DNA of 64,000 nt from JAWKJY01 sp041393535 (GCA_041393535.1 JAWKJY010000007.1:1-64000); one strand, 5' to 3'; shown: positions 17,880 to 27,073, numbered from the stretch's first letter. Notes: generated from the sequence alone by a model not told the origin. Program-made: numbers and translations.

Positions 17880-18997
17880 CGCCCGGGACGATGGCGACGT
17901 GGATCGCGCGCTCGTCGGTCTCGCCGGCGAGCGTCCGATCGCGCGCTCCGCCTGCTCGAGCGGGAACGCGTGCGTATGGAGCCGCTCGAGCGGGTGCCGC
18001 CGCGACTCGATCAGCGCGCACGCCCGCTCGAAGTCGGCGTAGGCCATCGAGAGGACGCCCGTCAGCGACAGCTCGCGGTAGATGACGTCGTCGGGGACGA
18101 GCTCGACCGCGCGGCCGGGGCCCTTCAGCCCGGCGAGGACGATCCGGCCGCGTCGGGCCGCCATCCCGACCGCGTGGCGGACGGAGTCGGCTGCGAAGGG
18201 CGTGGTGTCGACGACGACGGTCGCGCCCTTGCCGCCCGTCGCCTCGCGCACCGCCGCGACGACGTCGGCCGCGTCCGCGACGATCGTCGCGTCCGCGCCG
18301 AGCTCCCGCGCGACCGCGAGCTTGTGCGCGTCGCGCGCGAGCCCCGTCACGATCACCTGCTCGGCGCCCGCCTCGCGCGCGGCGACGACCGAGCAGAGCC
18401 CGCGCTGGCCTGGGCCGAGGATCGCGACGCGATCGCCGGGGCCTGTCCGCGGCACCGTCCACGCCCACGAGAGCCCGGCGCCGAGCGGGCTGAACATCAC
18501 CGCGAGCTCGGCCGGGAGGGTCGGGTCGAGCTTCCGCACCACCGAGAGCGGACAGAGGTACATCAGCTCCGCGTAGCCGCCCCAGAGGCCTGGCGGGATC
18601 GAGACGTCCGTCAGCCCGTAGGTGCCGCCGCGGGTCGGGCAGCCGAGCGGGTCGAGTCGCCGGCAGGCCTCGCAGCGCCCGCAGCCGTAGGCCGAGCGGA
18701 CGGCGACGCGGTCGCCCACCTCGACGCCCCAGCGACGGCGCGCGCCCGGCCCGATCGCCGCGATCCGCCCGAGCGGCTCGTGCCCCGGGACGACCGGGTA
18801 GGGCGTGTAGTACTCGTTCCGCTCGACCAGCCCGGCGAGCTGCTCGTAGTCCGTCCCGCAGATCCCGCAGGCCTCGAGCGCGAGCAGCGCGTCCTCCTCG
18901 CCGATGCTCGGCACGGGAGCTCGCGCAGCTCCAGGCGCCCCGGCTCGACGAGGACGACGGCGCGCGCGGTCTCCGGCACGGGCGCGGGGGAGGGCAC
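17880..18997 (-). pseudogene. Zinc-type medium-chain alcohol dehydrogenase, frameshifted
   Basis: The product resembles threonine-dehydrogenase-like or alcohol-dehydrogenase-like MDR enzymes. It has CGICGTDYEQ and PGHEPLGRIAAIG (catalytic zinc region), CGRCEACRRLDPLGC (structural zinc) and the Rossmann region RVAILGPGQRGL. As read, the N-terminus (from GTG 18997) and the body lie in different frames, consistent with one missing base near 18915. A second missing base near 17945 separates the C-terminal LAGETDERAIHVAIV. No clean stop follows the last frame, so the 3' end is uncertain. The breaks could be real decay or assembly errors, because the sequence between them looks undecayed. Confidence 0.75.
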
Positions 18998-19003
18998 GCG
19001 GCG

Positions 19004-19009
19004 AGGCTA
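19004..19009 (-). promoter_or_regulatory. -10 element of the dehydrogenase gene
   Basis: TAGCCT, 6 bases before GTG 18997. Its TAG is also the stop codon of the upstream RTX gene. Confidence 0.45.
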
Positions 19010-20776
19010 GCGCGGGAAGGGCTCGAACGGGCTCCGGTAGGGGCTGCCGATCGGCGTCCGCTCGCAGCTGCCGAGGTCGTCGTCGTTCTCCGTCGAGGGC
19101 CCCGGTCGCACGATCACGCACGTGTCGCGCCCGGGGCCGCCGCGCACCGTGTCCCGTCCGAGCTGCCCCTCGAGCACGTTGTCCGCCGCGTTGCCGAGCA
19201 GGACGTCCGGGCCGTTCGTCCCGACCGCGCCTTCGAGGAAGGCCGTCCCGCCGGGTCGGGCGACGTCCACTAGGAGGCGCCGCGTGCGGACCACGACCGA
19301 GCGGGCCGCGAGGTCGATCCGCACGAACGGCTCCGCGCCGCGGGCAACGATCGTGTCGACGCCGCCGCCCGGTCGCTCGTCGATCGTCGTCCACGCGGGG
19401 ATCGTGCCCGGGCAGTCGTCCTCGTACGAGGAGCACCGACCGACGTACCGCGGGCGCGGCTCGTCGCCGGCACCGACGGGGTAGTCCCCGAGCCAGTGGC
19501 CGGCCGCACCGAGCGGGGCGACGGGGTCGACGGCATAGGCGTCGTCGCCGCGCCCGCCGGCGAGCACGTCGCGTCCGCCGCCACCCTGGAGCACGTTCGC
19601 GCCTGCGTCGCCGACGAGCAGGTCGTCGCCGCGTCCGCCGACGACCCGCTCGATCTGCCGCGCTCGCAGGACGGAGGCCCGTGCGCGGCCCCAGCGGGCG
19701 ACGACGCCGTCCTCGGCGCCGAGCTGGACGCTCGCCGGGACGCCCGGCGGCAGGTCGAAGGAGAGGACGTCGCTGCCGCCGTCGGGCCGCTCGTCGACGA
19801 CGTCGTGCCCGCGACCGTCGCCGGCAGCGAAGCGGTAGACGTCGTCGCCGGCGCCGCCCCGCAGGACGTCGTCGCCTGCCTGGCCGGAGAGGTCGTCGCT
19901 CCCCGCGCCGCCGAGGAGCCGGTCGTCCCCCGCACCGCCGACCAGCAGGTCGTCCGCCGCGCCGCCCCGCAGCACGTCCGTGCCGCTCCCGCCGAGGAGC
20001 AGCGCGCCGCCGGGCGCGGCGCCGAGCAGGTCGTCGCCGCCGTTCCCGGCCGCGAAGCAGAGACCGGCGAGCCGATCGTCTCCGGGCCCTCCCGACGCCG
20101 ACTCGACGGCGATCGCGCCGGTGCCGCCGCGCTCGAGGCGGATGGTGCGGCCCGGCGTCGTCGCCAGGACGCCGCCCGGGGCCGCGCCGTCGACGGCGAC
20201 GTCGCCCTCGACCAGGCTGAGGTCGAGGACGTCCCACATGGGCGGGTTCTCGCCGACCGCCTGCCAGGGCTCGTCGCAGCGGTCCGCGGCCGTCTCGACG
20301 AGCGTGTCGACCTCGACGCCCTGCGCGGGGCCGAAGACGTACGTGTCGACGGTCCCCCCGACGAGTCGATCGCTGCCCGGGCCGCCGTCGACGGTCGCGA
20401 GGACGTACGGGGCGCGCGGCGTCGTCACCTCGTCGTCGCCTGCCCCGGCCTCGATCCGGACGCTCCCCTGGGGCCCCTTGAGATTCCCGCTGAAGAGGAG
20501 CAGGTCGCCGAGGTCGATCCGGTTCGGCCCCGGCCCGCCGACCACGGCCACCCGGGACTGGCACGACGCGTCCGAGGCGACGCCGTTGACGACGATCCGG
20601 CTGGCCCGGAGGTCGCCGTCGCACGTGAGGACGATCGCGTCGTCCGCGTCGCTCGTCACGACGAGCACGGGCGCCGGCGTCGTCTCGACCCGGACCGTGA
20701 TCGCGCCCGCGGCCGCCCCCGGCGCGGCGAGCGCCAGGGCCGTCGCCAGCCAGCCTGCCCGCGTGGCCACCCCCAC
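19007..20776 (-). CDS. Secreted RTX-type calcium-binding repeat protein
   Basis: The 589-aa protein has a signal peptide (GWLATALALAAPGAAAGA) and many glycine-rich nonapeptides of the GGxGxDxLx class (GGAGDDRLLGGAGSDDLSG, GGRGDDLLVGDAGANVL). These form calcium-loaded parallel beta-rolls in secreted hemolysin-type proteins. No protease or lipase domain is seen, so it may be a structural or surface protein. GTG 20776 or 20770 is the likely start. It is divergent from phoH. A second, broken RTX-like gene lies at 41913-43495. Confidence 0.85.
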   Translation of the reverse strand: MGVATRAGWLATALALAAPGAAAGAITVRVETTPAPVLVVTSDADDAIVLTCDGDLRASRIVVNGVASDASCQSRVAVVGGPGPNRIDLGDLLLFSGNLKGPQGSVRIEAGAGDDEVTTPRAPYVLATVDGGPGSDRLVGGTVDTYVFGPAQGVEVDTLVETAADRCDEPWQAVGENPPMWDVLDLSLVEGDVAVDGAAPGGVLATTPGRTIRLERGGTGAIAVESASGGPGDDRLAGLCFAAGNGGDDLLGAAPGGALLLGGSGTDVLRGGAADDLLVGGAGDDRLLGGAGSDDLSGQAGDDVLRGGAGDDVYRFAAGDGRGHDVVDERPDGGSDVLSFDLPPGVPASVQLGAEDGVVARWGRARASVLRARQIERVVGGRGDDLLVGDAGANVLQGGGGRDVLAGGRGDDAYAVDPVAPLGAAGHWLGDYPVGAGDEPRPRYVGRCSSYEDDCPGTIPAWTTIDERPGGGVDTIVARGAEPFVRIDLAARSVVVRTRRLLVDVARPGGTAFLEGAVGTNGPDVLLGNAADNVLEGQLGRDTVRGGPGRDTCVIVRPGPSTENDDDLGSCERTPIGSPYRSPFEPFPR

Positions 20777-20836
20777 GCCTGCCTTGTAGCACGCCGCACG
20801 GGCGTTCGCCGACGCCGGACGTCCGCGCGGCGTCCC

Positions 20837-20842
20837 TAGACT
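20837..20842 (+). promoter_or_regulatory. -10 element of the phoH operon
   Basis: TAGACT, 7 bases before the TTG start of phoH. Confidence 0.5.
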
Positions 20843-20849
20843 GTCGTGG

Positions 20850-21809
20850 TTGCAGGACGTGCTCTCCCTCCCGAACGAGGTCGCCGCCGAGCTCGCCACG
20901 ATCGGCGACGGCATGCTCGACGCGCTGCGCCAGCAGCTCGGCGTCTCCCTGCACCTGCGCGGGAACCGCCTGGCGCTCGAGGGGAGCGAGGAGGAGATCG
21001 CCGCCGCGCGCGTCGTCCTCGACGAGCTGATCGAGCTGGTCGACGCGGGCCACGCGATCGGGCCGGGGACGATCGACGCGGTGCTCGGCGCGCTCGACGC
21101 GAACACCGACGTCCGCGAGGTGCTCGAGGACGTCGTCTGGCGCCACCGGGGCAAGAAGATCGCGCCGAAGACGGTGAACCAGAAGCGCTACGTCGACGCG
21201 ATCCGCCGCGACACGATCAGCTTCGGGATCGGCCCGGCGGGCACGGGCAAGACCTACCTCGCCATGGCGCTCGCCGTCGCCGCGCTCTCCGAGCGCCAGG
21301 TCAGCCGGATCATCCTCACGCGGCCGGCCGTCGAGGCGGGCGAGCGGCTCGGCTTCCTCCCGGGCGACATGATGGCCAAGGTCGACCCGTACCTGCGGCC
21401 GCTGTTCGACGCGCTCTACGACATGATGGACGCCGACCGCGTCGTGACCGCGATGGAGAAGGGGCAGATCGAGGTCGCGCCGCTCGCGTTCATGCGCGGC
21501 CGGACGCTGAACGACTCGTTCGTCATCCTCGACGAGGCGCAGAACACGAGCCCCGAGCAGATGCACATGTTCCTCACGCGGCTCGGCTTCGGCTCGCGCA
21601 TGGTCGTCACCGGGGACGTGACGCAGGTCGACCTGCCGCGCCACCAGGCGTCCGGGCTGGTCACCGTGCGGCGGATCCTCGAGGGGATCGACGGGATCTC
21701 GTTCGTCGACCTCGCGAACGTCGACGTCGTCCGCCACAAGCTCGTCCAGCGGATCGTCGAGGCGTACAAGCGCCACGCCGACGAGGCCGCGGCCGAGCCG
21801 CGCCCGTGA
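20850..21809 (+). CDS. phoH: PhoH-like ATPase (PhoL/YbeZ type)
   Basis: The 319-aa protein has an N-terminal KH-like region (LHLRGNRLALEGSEEEIAAA) and a PhoH ATPase domain. This contains Walker A GPAGTGKTYLA (about residue 127), RPAVEAGERLGFLPG, Walker B VILDEAQN and MVVTGDVTQVDLP. PhoH partners YbeY in ribosome maturation and RNA decay, and ybeY follows directly. TTG 20850 is chosen because TAGACT lies 7 bases upstream. The TGA overlaps the ybeY GTG by 4 bases (GTGA). Confidence 0.92.
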   Translation: MQDVLSLPNEVAAELATIGDGMLDALRQQLGVSLHLRGNRLALEGSEEEIAAARVVLDELIELVDAGHAIGPGTIDAVLGALDANTDVREVLEDVVWRHRGKKIAPKTVNQKRYVDAIRRDTISFGIGPAGTGKTYLAMALAVAALSERQVSRIILTRPAVEAGERLGFLPGDMMAKVDPYLRPLFDALYDMMDADRVVTAMEKGQIEVAPLAFMRGRTLNDSFVILDEAQNTSPEQMHMFLTRLGFGSRMVVTGDVTQVDLPRHQASGLVTVRRILEGIDGISFVDLANVDVVRHKLVQRIVEAYKRHADEAAAEPRP

Positions 21810-22183
21810 TCGAGATCGAGCTCGACAATCGCTCCGGCGCAGAGGCGGACGAGGCCGCGATCGAGGCGCTCTGCCGGCACGTCCTCGCCGCGGAGGGCGT
21901 CGCGCAGGGCGACCTCGGCGTCGCGCTCGTCGGCCCGGACGAGATCCGCGCGCTGAAGGCCGAGCACCTGGGGATCGACGAGGCGACGGACGTCCTCTCG
22001 TTCCCGATCGACGGCGTCGAGCCGCTCCCCGAGGGCGTGCCGCGCCAGCTCGGCGACGTCGTCCTCTGCCCGCAGGTCGTCGGCGAGGCGTGGCGCCACC
22101 CGCTCGTGCACGGGCTGCTGCACCTGCTCGGGTACGACCACGGGGACGAGATGGAGCTGCGCGAGGAGGAGCTGCTCGCGTGA
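21806..22183 (+). CDS. ybeY: Endoribonuclease YbeY
   Basis: YbeY is a metal-dependent RNase in 16S rRNA maturation and ribosome quality control. The 125-aa protein ends with the metal motif HGLLHLLGYDH (HxxxHxxxxxH), preceded by EATDVLSFPID and LGDVVLCP, which are diagnostic. The GTG at 21806 overlaps the phoH stop and its own TGA overlaps the next start, so it is the second gene of the coupled operon. Confidence 0.94.
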   Translation: MIEIELDNRSGAEADEAAIEALCRHVLAAEGVAQGDLGVALVGPDEIRALKAEHLGIDEATDVLSFPIDGVEPLPEGVPRQLGDVVLCPQVVGEAWRHPLVHGLLHLLGYDHGDEMELREEELLA

Positions 22184-22908
22184 GCGACCGGCAACGCCGC
22201 CGCGCGCCGTCGATCCTCCAGAGCTTCAACTACGCGTTCGAGGGGATCATCCACGTGCTCCGCACGCAGCGGAACATGCGGATCCACTTCGTCATCGCGG
22301 CCGTCGTGATCGCGCTCGCGGTCGTCTACGGGGTGACGAAGCTCGAGCTGATCGCGATCCTGCTCTCGATCACCTTCGTCCTCGTCGCCGAGATGGTGAA
22401 CACGGCGGTCGAGGCCTCGGTCGACATCTCGACGACGTCGTTCGACCCGCTGGCGAAGCTCGCGAAGGACATCGCCGCGGGCGCCGTCCTGATCGCGGCC
22501 GTGAACGCGATCGTGATCGGCTACCTCGTGTTCGTCGACCGCCTCGCGCAGCCGAGCTACCGGCTGATCACGCGCGTCCGCGACGCCCCCGTCAACCCGA
22601 CGATCGGCGCGCTCGCGCTGACGATCATCGCGGTGATCGCGATCAAGGCGATGACGGGCCGGGGCACCCCGCTGCGCGGCGGCCTGCCGTCCGGCCACGC
22701 GGCGCTCGCGTTCTCCGGCTGGATGGCGATCACGTTCGTCACCGCGGACTTCCGCCACCGGCTGCTCGTCTCGCTGCTCGCCTTCCTGATGGCCGCGCTC
22801 GTCGCCCAGACGCGCGTCGAGTCCGGCATCCACTCGACCTTCGAGGTCATCATGGGGGCGTTGGTCGGCACGCTCGTCACCCTCGTCCTCTTCCAGGCGC
22901 TCACGTGA
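22180..22908 (+). CDS. DgkA-type undecaprenol/diacylglycerol kinase fused to PAP2
   Basis: The 242-aa membrane protein has an N-terminal DgkA domain (FNYAFEGIIHVLRTQRNMRIH, then VAEMVNTAVEASVD with the catalytic E-NTA(I/V)E motif and LAKDIAAGAVLIAA). A C-terminal PAP2-type phosphatase half follows, with LPSGHAALAF and RVESGIHSTFEVI. The combination suggests control of undecaprenyl-phosphate in cell-wall synthesis. The last PAP2 motif has Glu where Asp is usual. The start GTG overlaps the ybeY stop and the stop overlaps the cdd start. Confidence 0.85.
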   Translation: MSDRQRRRAPSILQSFNYAFEGIIHVLRTQRNMRIHFVIAAVVIALAVVYGVTKLELIAILLSITFVLVAEMVNTAVEASVDISTTSFDPLAKLAKDIAAGAVLIAAVNAIVIGYLVFVDRLAQPSYRLITRVRDAPVNPTIGALALTIIAVIAIKAMTGRGTPLRGGLPSGHAALAFSGWMAITFVTADFRHRLLVSLLAFLMAALVAQTRVESGIHSTFEVIMGALVGTLVTLVLFQALT

Positions 22909-23276
22909 CCGACGCCGAGCTGCACGCGCGGGCGGTCGATGCCTCTGCCGGCGCCTACGCGCCCTACTCGCGCTTCCCCGTCGGCGCGGCCGTGCTCGCC
23001 GCGGACGGGCGCGTCGTCACCGCCGTGAACGTCGAGTGCGCGTCCTACCCGCTCGGGATCTGCGCCGAGCGCGCCGCCCTCGCCCGGGCGGTCGCCGAGG
23101 GGATCCGGCCCGGCGAGGTCGAGGCGCTCGCCGTGACCGCCTCGCCGTGCGGCGGCTGCCGCCAGTGGCTCGCCGAGTTCCGCGTCGGGCGCGTCGTCTT
23201 CCCGCTCGCCGGGGCGATCGTCGCCCGCACGCCGGCCGAGCTGCTCCCCGACTCGTTCGACCTGGGGCCCGCGTGA
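22905..23276 (+). CDS. cdd: Cytidine deaminase
   Basis: It deaminates cytidine or deoxycytidine to (deoxy)uridine. The 123-aa product has the zinc and catalytic motif ICAERAALARA and PCGGCRQWLAEF, plus AYAPYSRFPVGAAV at the N-terminus, all standard for the homotetrameric class. NVECASY replaces the more usual NVENASY. GTG 22905 overlaps the previous TGA, and its own stop overlaps the start of era. The cdd-era neighbourhood is common in Gram-positive genomes. Confidence 0.93.
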   Translation: MTDAELHARAVDASAGAYAPYSRFPVGAAVLAADGRVVTAVNVECASYPLGICAERAALARAVAEGIRPGEVEALAVTASPCGGCRQWLAEFRVGRVVFPLAGAIVARTPAELLPDSFDLGPA

Positions 23277-24148
23277 GGAGCGGCTTCGTCGCGCTCGCCG
23301 GGCGGCCGAACGTCGGCAAGTCGACGCTCGTGAACGCGCTCTGCGGCGAGAAGGTCGCGATCGTCTCGGACAAGCCGCAGACGACGCGCCGGCGCATCCT
23401 CGGCGCGACGAGCGGCGAGGGGTGGCAGCTCGTGCTCGTCGACCTGCCCGGCTTCCAGCGCCCGCTCGATGCGCTGACCGAGCGGATGCAGCGCGCCGTC
23501 GACGAGTCGTTCGAGGACGTCGACGCGGTCATGCTCGTGCTCGCCGCCGACGAGACGATCGGGCGCGGCGACCGCTTCGTCGCACGGCGCGCCTTCGGCT
23601 CCGGCGTCCCGGTCGTGATCGTGCTGAACAAGGTCGACCGCCTGAGCCCCGCGCGGATCGCCCACAAGCTCGGCGAGGTGAGCGCGCTCGTCGCCGAGCT
23701 CGAGGCCGACTACCACGCCCTCCACCCCGTCAGCGCGCGGACGGGCGACGGGATCGCCGCGCTCCGCGACGACCTGGCGAGCCTGCTCGAGGAGGGCCCG
23801 ACCTACTTCCCCGAGGGCCAGGCGACCGACCAGCCGCTCGAGTTCCGCGTCGCGGAGCTCGTGCGCGAGCAGGCGCTCCACCTGACGCGCGAGGAGGTGC
23901 CGCACTCCGTCGGCGTCCAGGTCGAGGAGCTGGAGCGGAAGGTCGTGCGCGCGACGATCATCGTCGAGACCGAGTCGCAGAAGTCGATCCTCGTCGGCAA
24001 GGGCGGCTCGATGATCCGCGAGATCGGCGCCCGCGCCCGGCCGGAGATCGAGGCGCTGCTCGGGCACCCGGTCTACCTCGACCTGCGCGTCAGGGCGCGC
24101 CGCGACTGGCGCGCCGACGAGGCCCTGCTCGGCCGGCTCGGGCTCTGA
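23273..24148 (+). CDS. era: GTPase Era
   Basis: Era binds the 3' end of 16S rRNA during 30S assembly. The 291-aa protein has G1 AGRPNVGKST, switch II DLPGF, G4 NKVD and G5 SARTGDGI. The C-terminal KH domain carries ILVGKGGSMIREIGARAR. The start is GTG 23273, overlapping cdd. It ends the phoH-ybeY-kinase-cdd-era operon; the next gene has its own promoter. Confidence 0.95.
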   Translation: MRSGFVALAGRPNVGKSTLVNALCGEKVAIVSDKPQTTRRRILGATSGEGWQLVLVDLPGFQRPLDALTERMQRAVDESFEDVDAVMLVLAADETIGRGDRFVARRAFGSGVPVVIVLNKVDRLSPARIAHKLGEVSALVAELEADYHALHPVSARTGDGIAALRDDLASLLEEGPTYFPEGQATDQPLEFRVAELVREQALHLTREEVPHSVGVQVEELERKVVRATIIVETESQKSILVGKGGSMIREIGARARPEIEALLGHPVYLDLRVRARRDWRADEALLGRLGL

Positions 24149-24171
24149 GCGGAGGCCCCCGACCCCGCAGG

Positions 24172-24177
24172 TAGGCT
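24172..24177 (+). promoter_or_regulatory. -10 element of the peptidase gene
   Basis: TAGGCT, 7 bases before ATG 24185. Confidence 0.5.
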
Positions 24178-24184
24178 CAGCCCC

Positions 24185-25687
24185 ATGACGCTGACGCCTG
24201 GGGACTTCGAGGAGCGGTTCCGCCGCTACGTGTACGAGCGCTCCGAGGAGGGGCGCGCGGTGCGGGTGGGGGAGAAGGAGACGAGCGAGCAGGCGGTGAT
24301 CGTCGCGCGCTACGCCGACCTGTTCACGCGCGCGCAGCGCGACGTCATCGCCGAGGCCGAGTCGGCCGCGGTGGGCGACGAGCGCGAGCGGCTGTTCCGG
24401 CTGCGCGAGGCCTGCGAGGGCGGCATCCTCGCGGCCGAGCTGGCCGAGCGCTCGGACGCGCTCCAGAACGCGATCCTGGCGACGAAGGTCGAGTTCCAGG
24501 GAGAGGAGCTGCCGCTCCTCTCCGCGCAGGCGCGCCTGGCCGTGCTCGACGCCTACGCCGACCGCGACGCCCTCGGCCGGCTGACCGCCGAGGCGTCCGC
24601 GCAGCACAACGACGCGCGGCTCTCGCTGATGCGCGACGCCGAGCGGCTCGAGGCCGACCTGACCGGCGATCCCGACCCCGTGCAGCGCAGCGCCGCGCTC
24701 AAGGGGGTCGACCTGTTCGCCCTCTGCGACGCGCTCGAGGCGGCGTCGGCGCGGCTCGACGACGCGTTCGCGGACGTCTCGTCGCGCTGGCTCGACCGGA
24801 TCCTCGGCGCGGACCGCGAGGCGGAGCCGATCTCCGCGCACGTCTCGTACGTCCGGCGGCTCTCGCCGCTCGCCTCGACGTACACGAAGGAGCGCGCCGT
24901 CCCCGTCTGCCTGGAGACGCTCGACCTGCTGGGCTTCGACCTCGAGCGCGACGGGCGGATCCGGCTCGACCTGGAGGATCGCCCGCAGAAGAACCCGCGC
25001 GCCTGCGTGATCGCGTCCGACCCGCCCGAGGTCGTCCACCTGATCACGCGCGCGCAGGGCGGCCTGGCCGACTACCAGGCGTTCCTGCACGAGGCCGGCC
25101 ACGCGCTCCACTACGCCGGGTGCGACCCGTCGCTCCCGTACACGTTCCGGCGCCTCGCGCGCGACCACGCGCTGACGGAGATCTACTCCTTCGTCGTCGA
25201 GTCGATCACGCGCGAGCCGGGCTGGCACGAGGCGCACTTCGAGCTGGCGCGCGACGAGGCCGTCGACCGGGCCGAGGCGACGAAGCTGCTCGAGATGCTG
25301 CTCTTCCGCCGCTACACGGCGAAGCTGCGCTACGAGCTCCGCTTCTGGGCGGACGTCGCCCACGCCGAGTCGTACGCGGACACGTACTCCGACCTCGTCT
25401 CGGCCGCGACCGGCTTCCGCTACCCGCGCTCGGGCTACGTGTCCGACATGGACGACGGCTTCTACTCGGCCGACTACCTGCGCGCCTGGATCCGCACGGC
25501 GCAGCTGCGCGCGCACCTGCGCGAGGAGGTCGGCGAGGACTGGTGGCATCGGGCCGAGACGGGCGAGCTGCTGCGCGCGCTCTTCGCGGAGGGGACGCGG
25601 CCATCGAGCGAGGAGATCGCCGACCGGCTCGGCTTCGACCCGCTCGACTGCTCGCCGCTGGTCGCCGAGCTGACCGCCGCCGGGTAG
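24185..25687 (+). CDS. M3-like zinc metallopeptidase
   Basis: The 500-aa, mostly helical cytoplasmic protein has a gluzincin motif FLHEAGHALHYAG near residue 302, with the zinc ligands in HExGH and a downstream Glu-rich segment (LTEIYSFVVESI) where the third ligand is expected. This layout matches the M3 or oligoendopeptidase-like clan, although the N-terminal half is divergent, so substrate class is uncertain. The ATG follows a leaderless -10. A strong hairpin terminator follows the stop. Confidence 0.75.
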   Translation: MTLTPGDFEERFRRYVYERSEEGRAVRVGEKETSEQAVIVARYADLFTRAQRDVIAEAESAAVGDERERLFRLREACEGGILAAELAERSDALQNAILATKVEFQGEELPLLSAQARLAVLDAYADRDALGRLTAEASAQHNDARLSLMRDAERLEADLTGDPDPVQRSAALKGVDLFALCDALEAASARLDDAFADVSSRWLDRILGADREAEPISAHVSYVRRLSPLASTYTKERAVPVCLETLDLLGFDLERDGRIRLDLEDRPQKNPRACVIASDPPEVVHLITRAQGGLADYQAFLHEAGHALHYAGCDPSLPYTFRRLARDHALTEIYSFVVESITREPGWHEAHFELARDEAVDRAEATKLLEMLLFRRYTAKLRYELRFWADVAHAESYADTYSDLVSAATGFRYPRSGYVSDMDDGFYSADYLRAWIRTAQLRAHLREEVGEDWWHRAETGELLRALFAEGTRPSSEEIADRLGFDPLDCSPLVAELTAAG

Positions 25688-25690
25688 GGC

Positions 25691-25714
25691 CGGGGCCCGC
25701 CCCGGCGGGCCCCG
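25691..25714 (+). terminator. GC-rich hairpin behind the peptidase gene
   Basis: Perfect 11-bp arms CGGGGCCCGCC / GGCGGGCCCCG around CC, starting 4 bases after the stop. There is no long T-tract. Confidence 0.6.
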
Positions 25715-26167
25715 TTCGCACGAGGGTGGCGCGACAGCGTCGCGCCGCAGCGCGTGCGCGGGGTCGCGGGCCCGAGCCGGGGACGGGACGCGCGGCGCGG
25801 TCCGCTCGCCGGGTGCGCGGGAAGCCGCGCCGGGGTCGGGCGCCCGGGGAGCCCGCCGGGGCCGCGCCCTCGGACATCCCGGGGCGGGGCGGGCCGGGAC
25901 CGCCTGGCGGCAGGCTCGTGCCGCGGTGCCGGGCGGGGAGTGCGCAGGCGCCGCCCGCCCCGGCCGCGAGGGCGGCCGGATCCGGGGCCACCCCTTGCCT
26001 CCTCCCGCGAACGAGCGTATCGCCGGAGGGCGCGCGCGTGTGAGACGGGACCGTGGCGGAAGCGTGACGCCTCGTCCACACGCGGCGCCCGCCGTCTGCC
26101 CTCGTCGCGGCGCCGCCCGCCCGCGCCGCTGCCTCACGGCACGCCGGTGCGGGGCCGGCCCGGCGGA
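25715..26167. other. Intergenic region, no gene seen
   Basis: GC-rich sequence between convergent genes. Open frames in it are compositionally biased (Gly/Pro/Arg) and match nothing. Confidence 0.5.
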
Positions 26168-26196
26168 GGCCGCGGTGGGCGCGCCCCCACGCGGCC
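26168..26196 (-). terminator. Hairpin downstream of the methyltransferase gene
   Basis: GGCCGCGGTGGG pairs, with one slipped base, with the CCCCCACGCGGCC segment. It sits 12 bases past the stop of the minus-strand gene. Confidence 0.5.
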
Positions 26197-26207
26197 GGGG
26201 GTGACGG

Positions 26208-27014
26208 CTACGCCGGCTTGCGCAGGAGCACGAGGTCCTGAACCGGGTTCCCGGCCGCGCCGCCCGGGACGAGCTCCAGCAGCTCGAGCCCGGCTGCCAG
26301 CCGCTCGCGGACGTACGGCTCCGGGTGGAAGACCGTGCAGAGGTTCGACCCGGCGATCCCGGGGCGGCGGACGACGAGCCCGCCCGCCCGGAAGCGCGCC
26401 TGCTCGGCCGCGGTCAGGCGGTCGAGGTAGCGCTCGCCGTGCAGCGTCAGCAGCAGGTGCCCGCCGGGCCGGAGCACGCGCACGAGCTCGCGCAGCCAGG
26501 CCTCGCCGAGCTCCTCCGGGAGGTGCGTGAGCACCGACAGCGCGTAGACGAGCCCGAACCGCCCGTCCGGCTGGGCGAGCGGCGGCGCGAGCCCGTTCGC
26601 GTCGACGTGCGCGAACGGCAGCGCGTCGCGGCACCAGGCGACGGCGCCCGCGTTCAGGTCGGAGCCGTGCGCCTCGACGGGCAGCCCGGCCCAGTGACGG
26701 AGGACGCGACCGCAGCCGCAGCCGAAGTCGAGCAGCGCGCCGGCCTCCTCGACCGAGGCGCCGTGGCGCGCGAGCGACTCGCGGATCGCGCCCGCCGCCG
26801 CTGCGCCCGAGTCCAGGTACCAGCGCTCGCTCGGCGTCCGCGCGACCGCGAAGATGAGCCCCGGCGGCGGCAGCGGCAGGCCGTCGGTCGACGTCGCGCG
26901 CTGCCGGGACGGCAGCTGGCGCAGGTAGAGGACGCGCAGGTACGTGCGGGCCGCGGCGTCCAGCAGGCCGAGCCGCGCGAGCCCGCGCACGACGAGCTGC
27001 TTCGCGGCGGTCAC
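26208..27014 (-). CDS. Class I SAM-dependent methyltransferase
   Basis: The 268-aa protein has motif I LLDFGCGCGRVLRHWAG, an acidic end of strand 2 (AHGSDLNAGAV), LVYALSVLTHLPEE and LVRVLRPGGHLLLTLHG, a clear Rossmann methyltransferase. The N-terminal 70 residues (ARLGLLDAAARTYLRVLYLR, FAVARTPSERWYLDSG) resemble those of glycosylation-associated or small-molecule methyltransferases; the substrate is unknown. GTG 27014 overlaps by 4 bases the stop of a possible 14-codon leader ORF. It is divergent from deoC. Confidence 0.82.
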   Translation of the reverse strand: MTAAKQLVVRGLARLGLLDAAARTYLRVLYLRQLPSRQRATSTDGLPLPPPGLIFAVARTPSERWYLDSGAAAAGAIRESLARHGASVEEAGALLDFGCGCGRVLRHWAGLPVEAHGSDLNAGAVAWCRDALPFAHVDANGLAPPLAQPDGRFGLVYALSVLTHLPEELGEAWLRELVRVLRPGGHLLLTLHGERYLDRLTAAEQARFRAGGLVVRRPGIAGSNLCTVFHPEPYVRERLAAGLELLELVPGGAAGNPVQDLVLLRKPA

Positions 27015-27055
27015 GCCGCCCCCGGGCCGCTCGTCGCCGCTCCAGCGCTCGCCAC
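27011..27055 (-). CDS. Putative 14-codon leaderless leader ORF
   Basis: GTG 27055 lies 8 bases after a minus-strand TACGCT hexamer. The frame runs 14 codons, and its TGA overlaps the methyltransferase GTG (GTGA). The peptide (VASAGAATSGPGAA) has no recognisable features. Confidence 0.3.
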   Translation of the reverse strand: MASAGAATSGPGAA

Positions 27056-27063
27056 GGGGGCGG

Positions 27064-27073
27064 AGCGTACACT
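27064..27073. promoter_or_regulatory. Overlapping divergent -10 elements (methyltransferase / deoC)
   Basis: TACACT (27068-27073, plus) lies 7 bases before the deoC GTG, and TACGCT (27069-27064, minus) 8 bases before the mini-ORF GTG. They share two bases. Confidence 0.45.

Noticed and set aside
16758..22229. An 1,823-codon minus-strand open frame
   Set aside because: It runs antisense to mtaB, the HIT gene, yqeY and phoH; only the dehydrogenase part inside it is real. High GC produces such frames.
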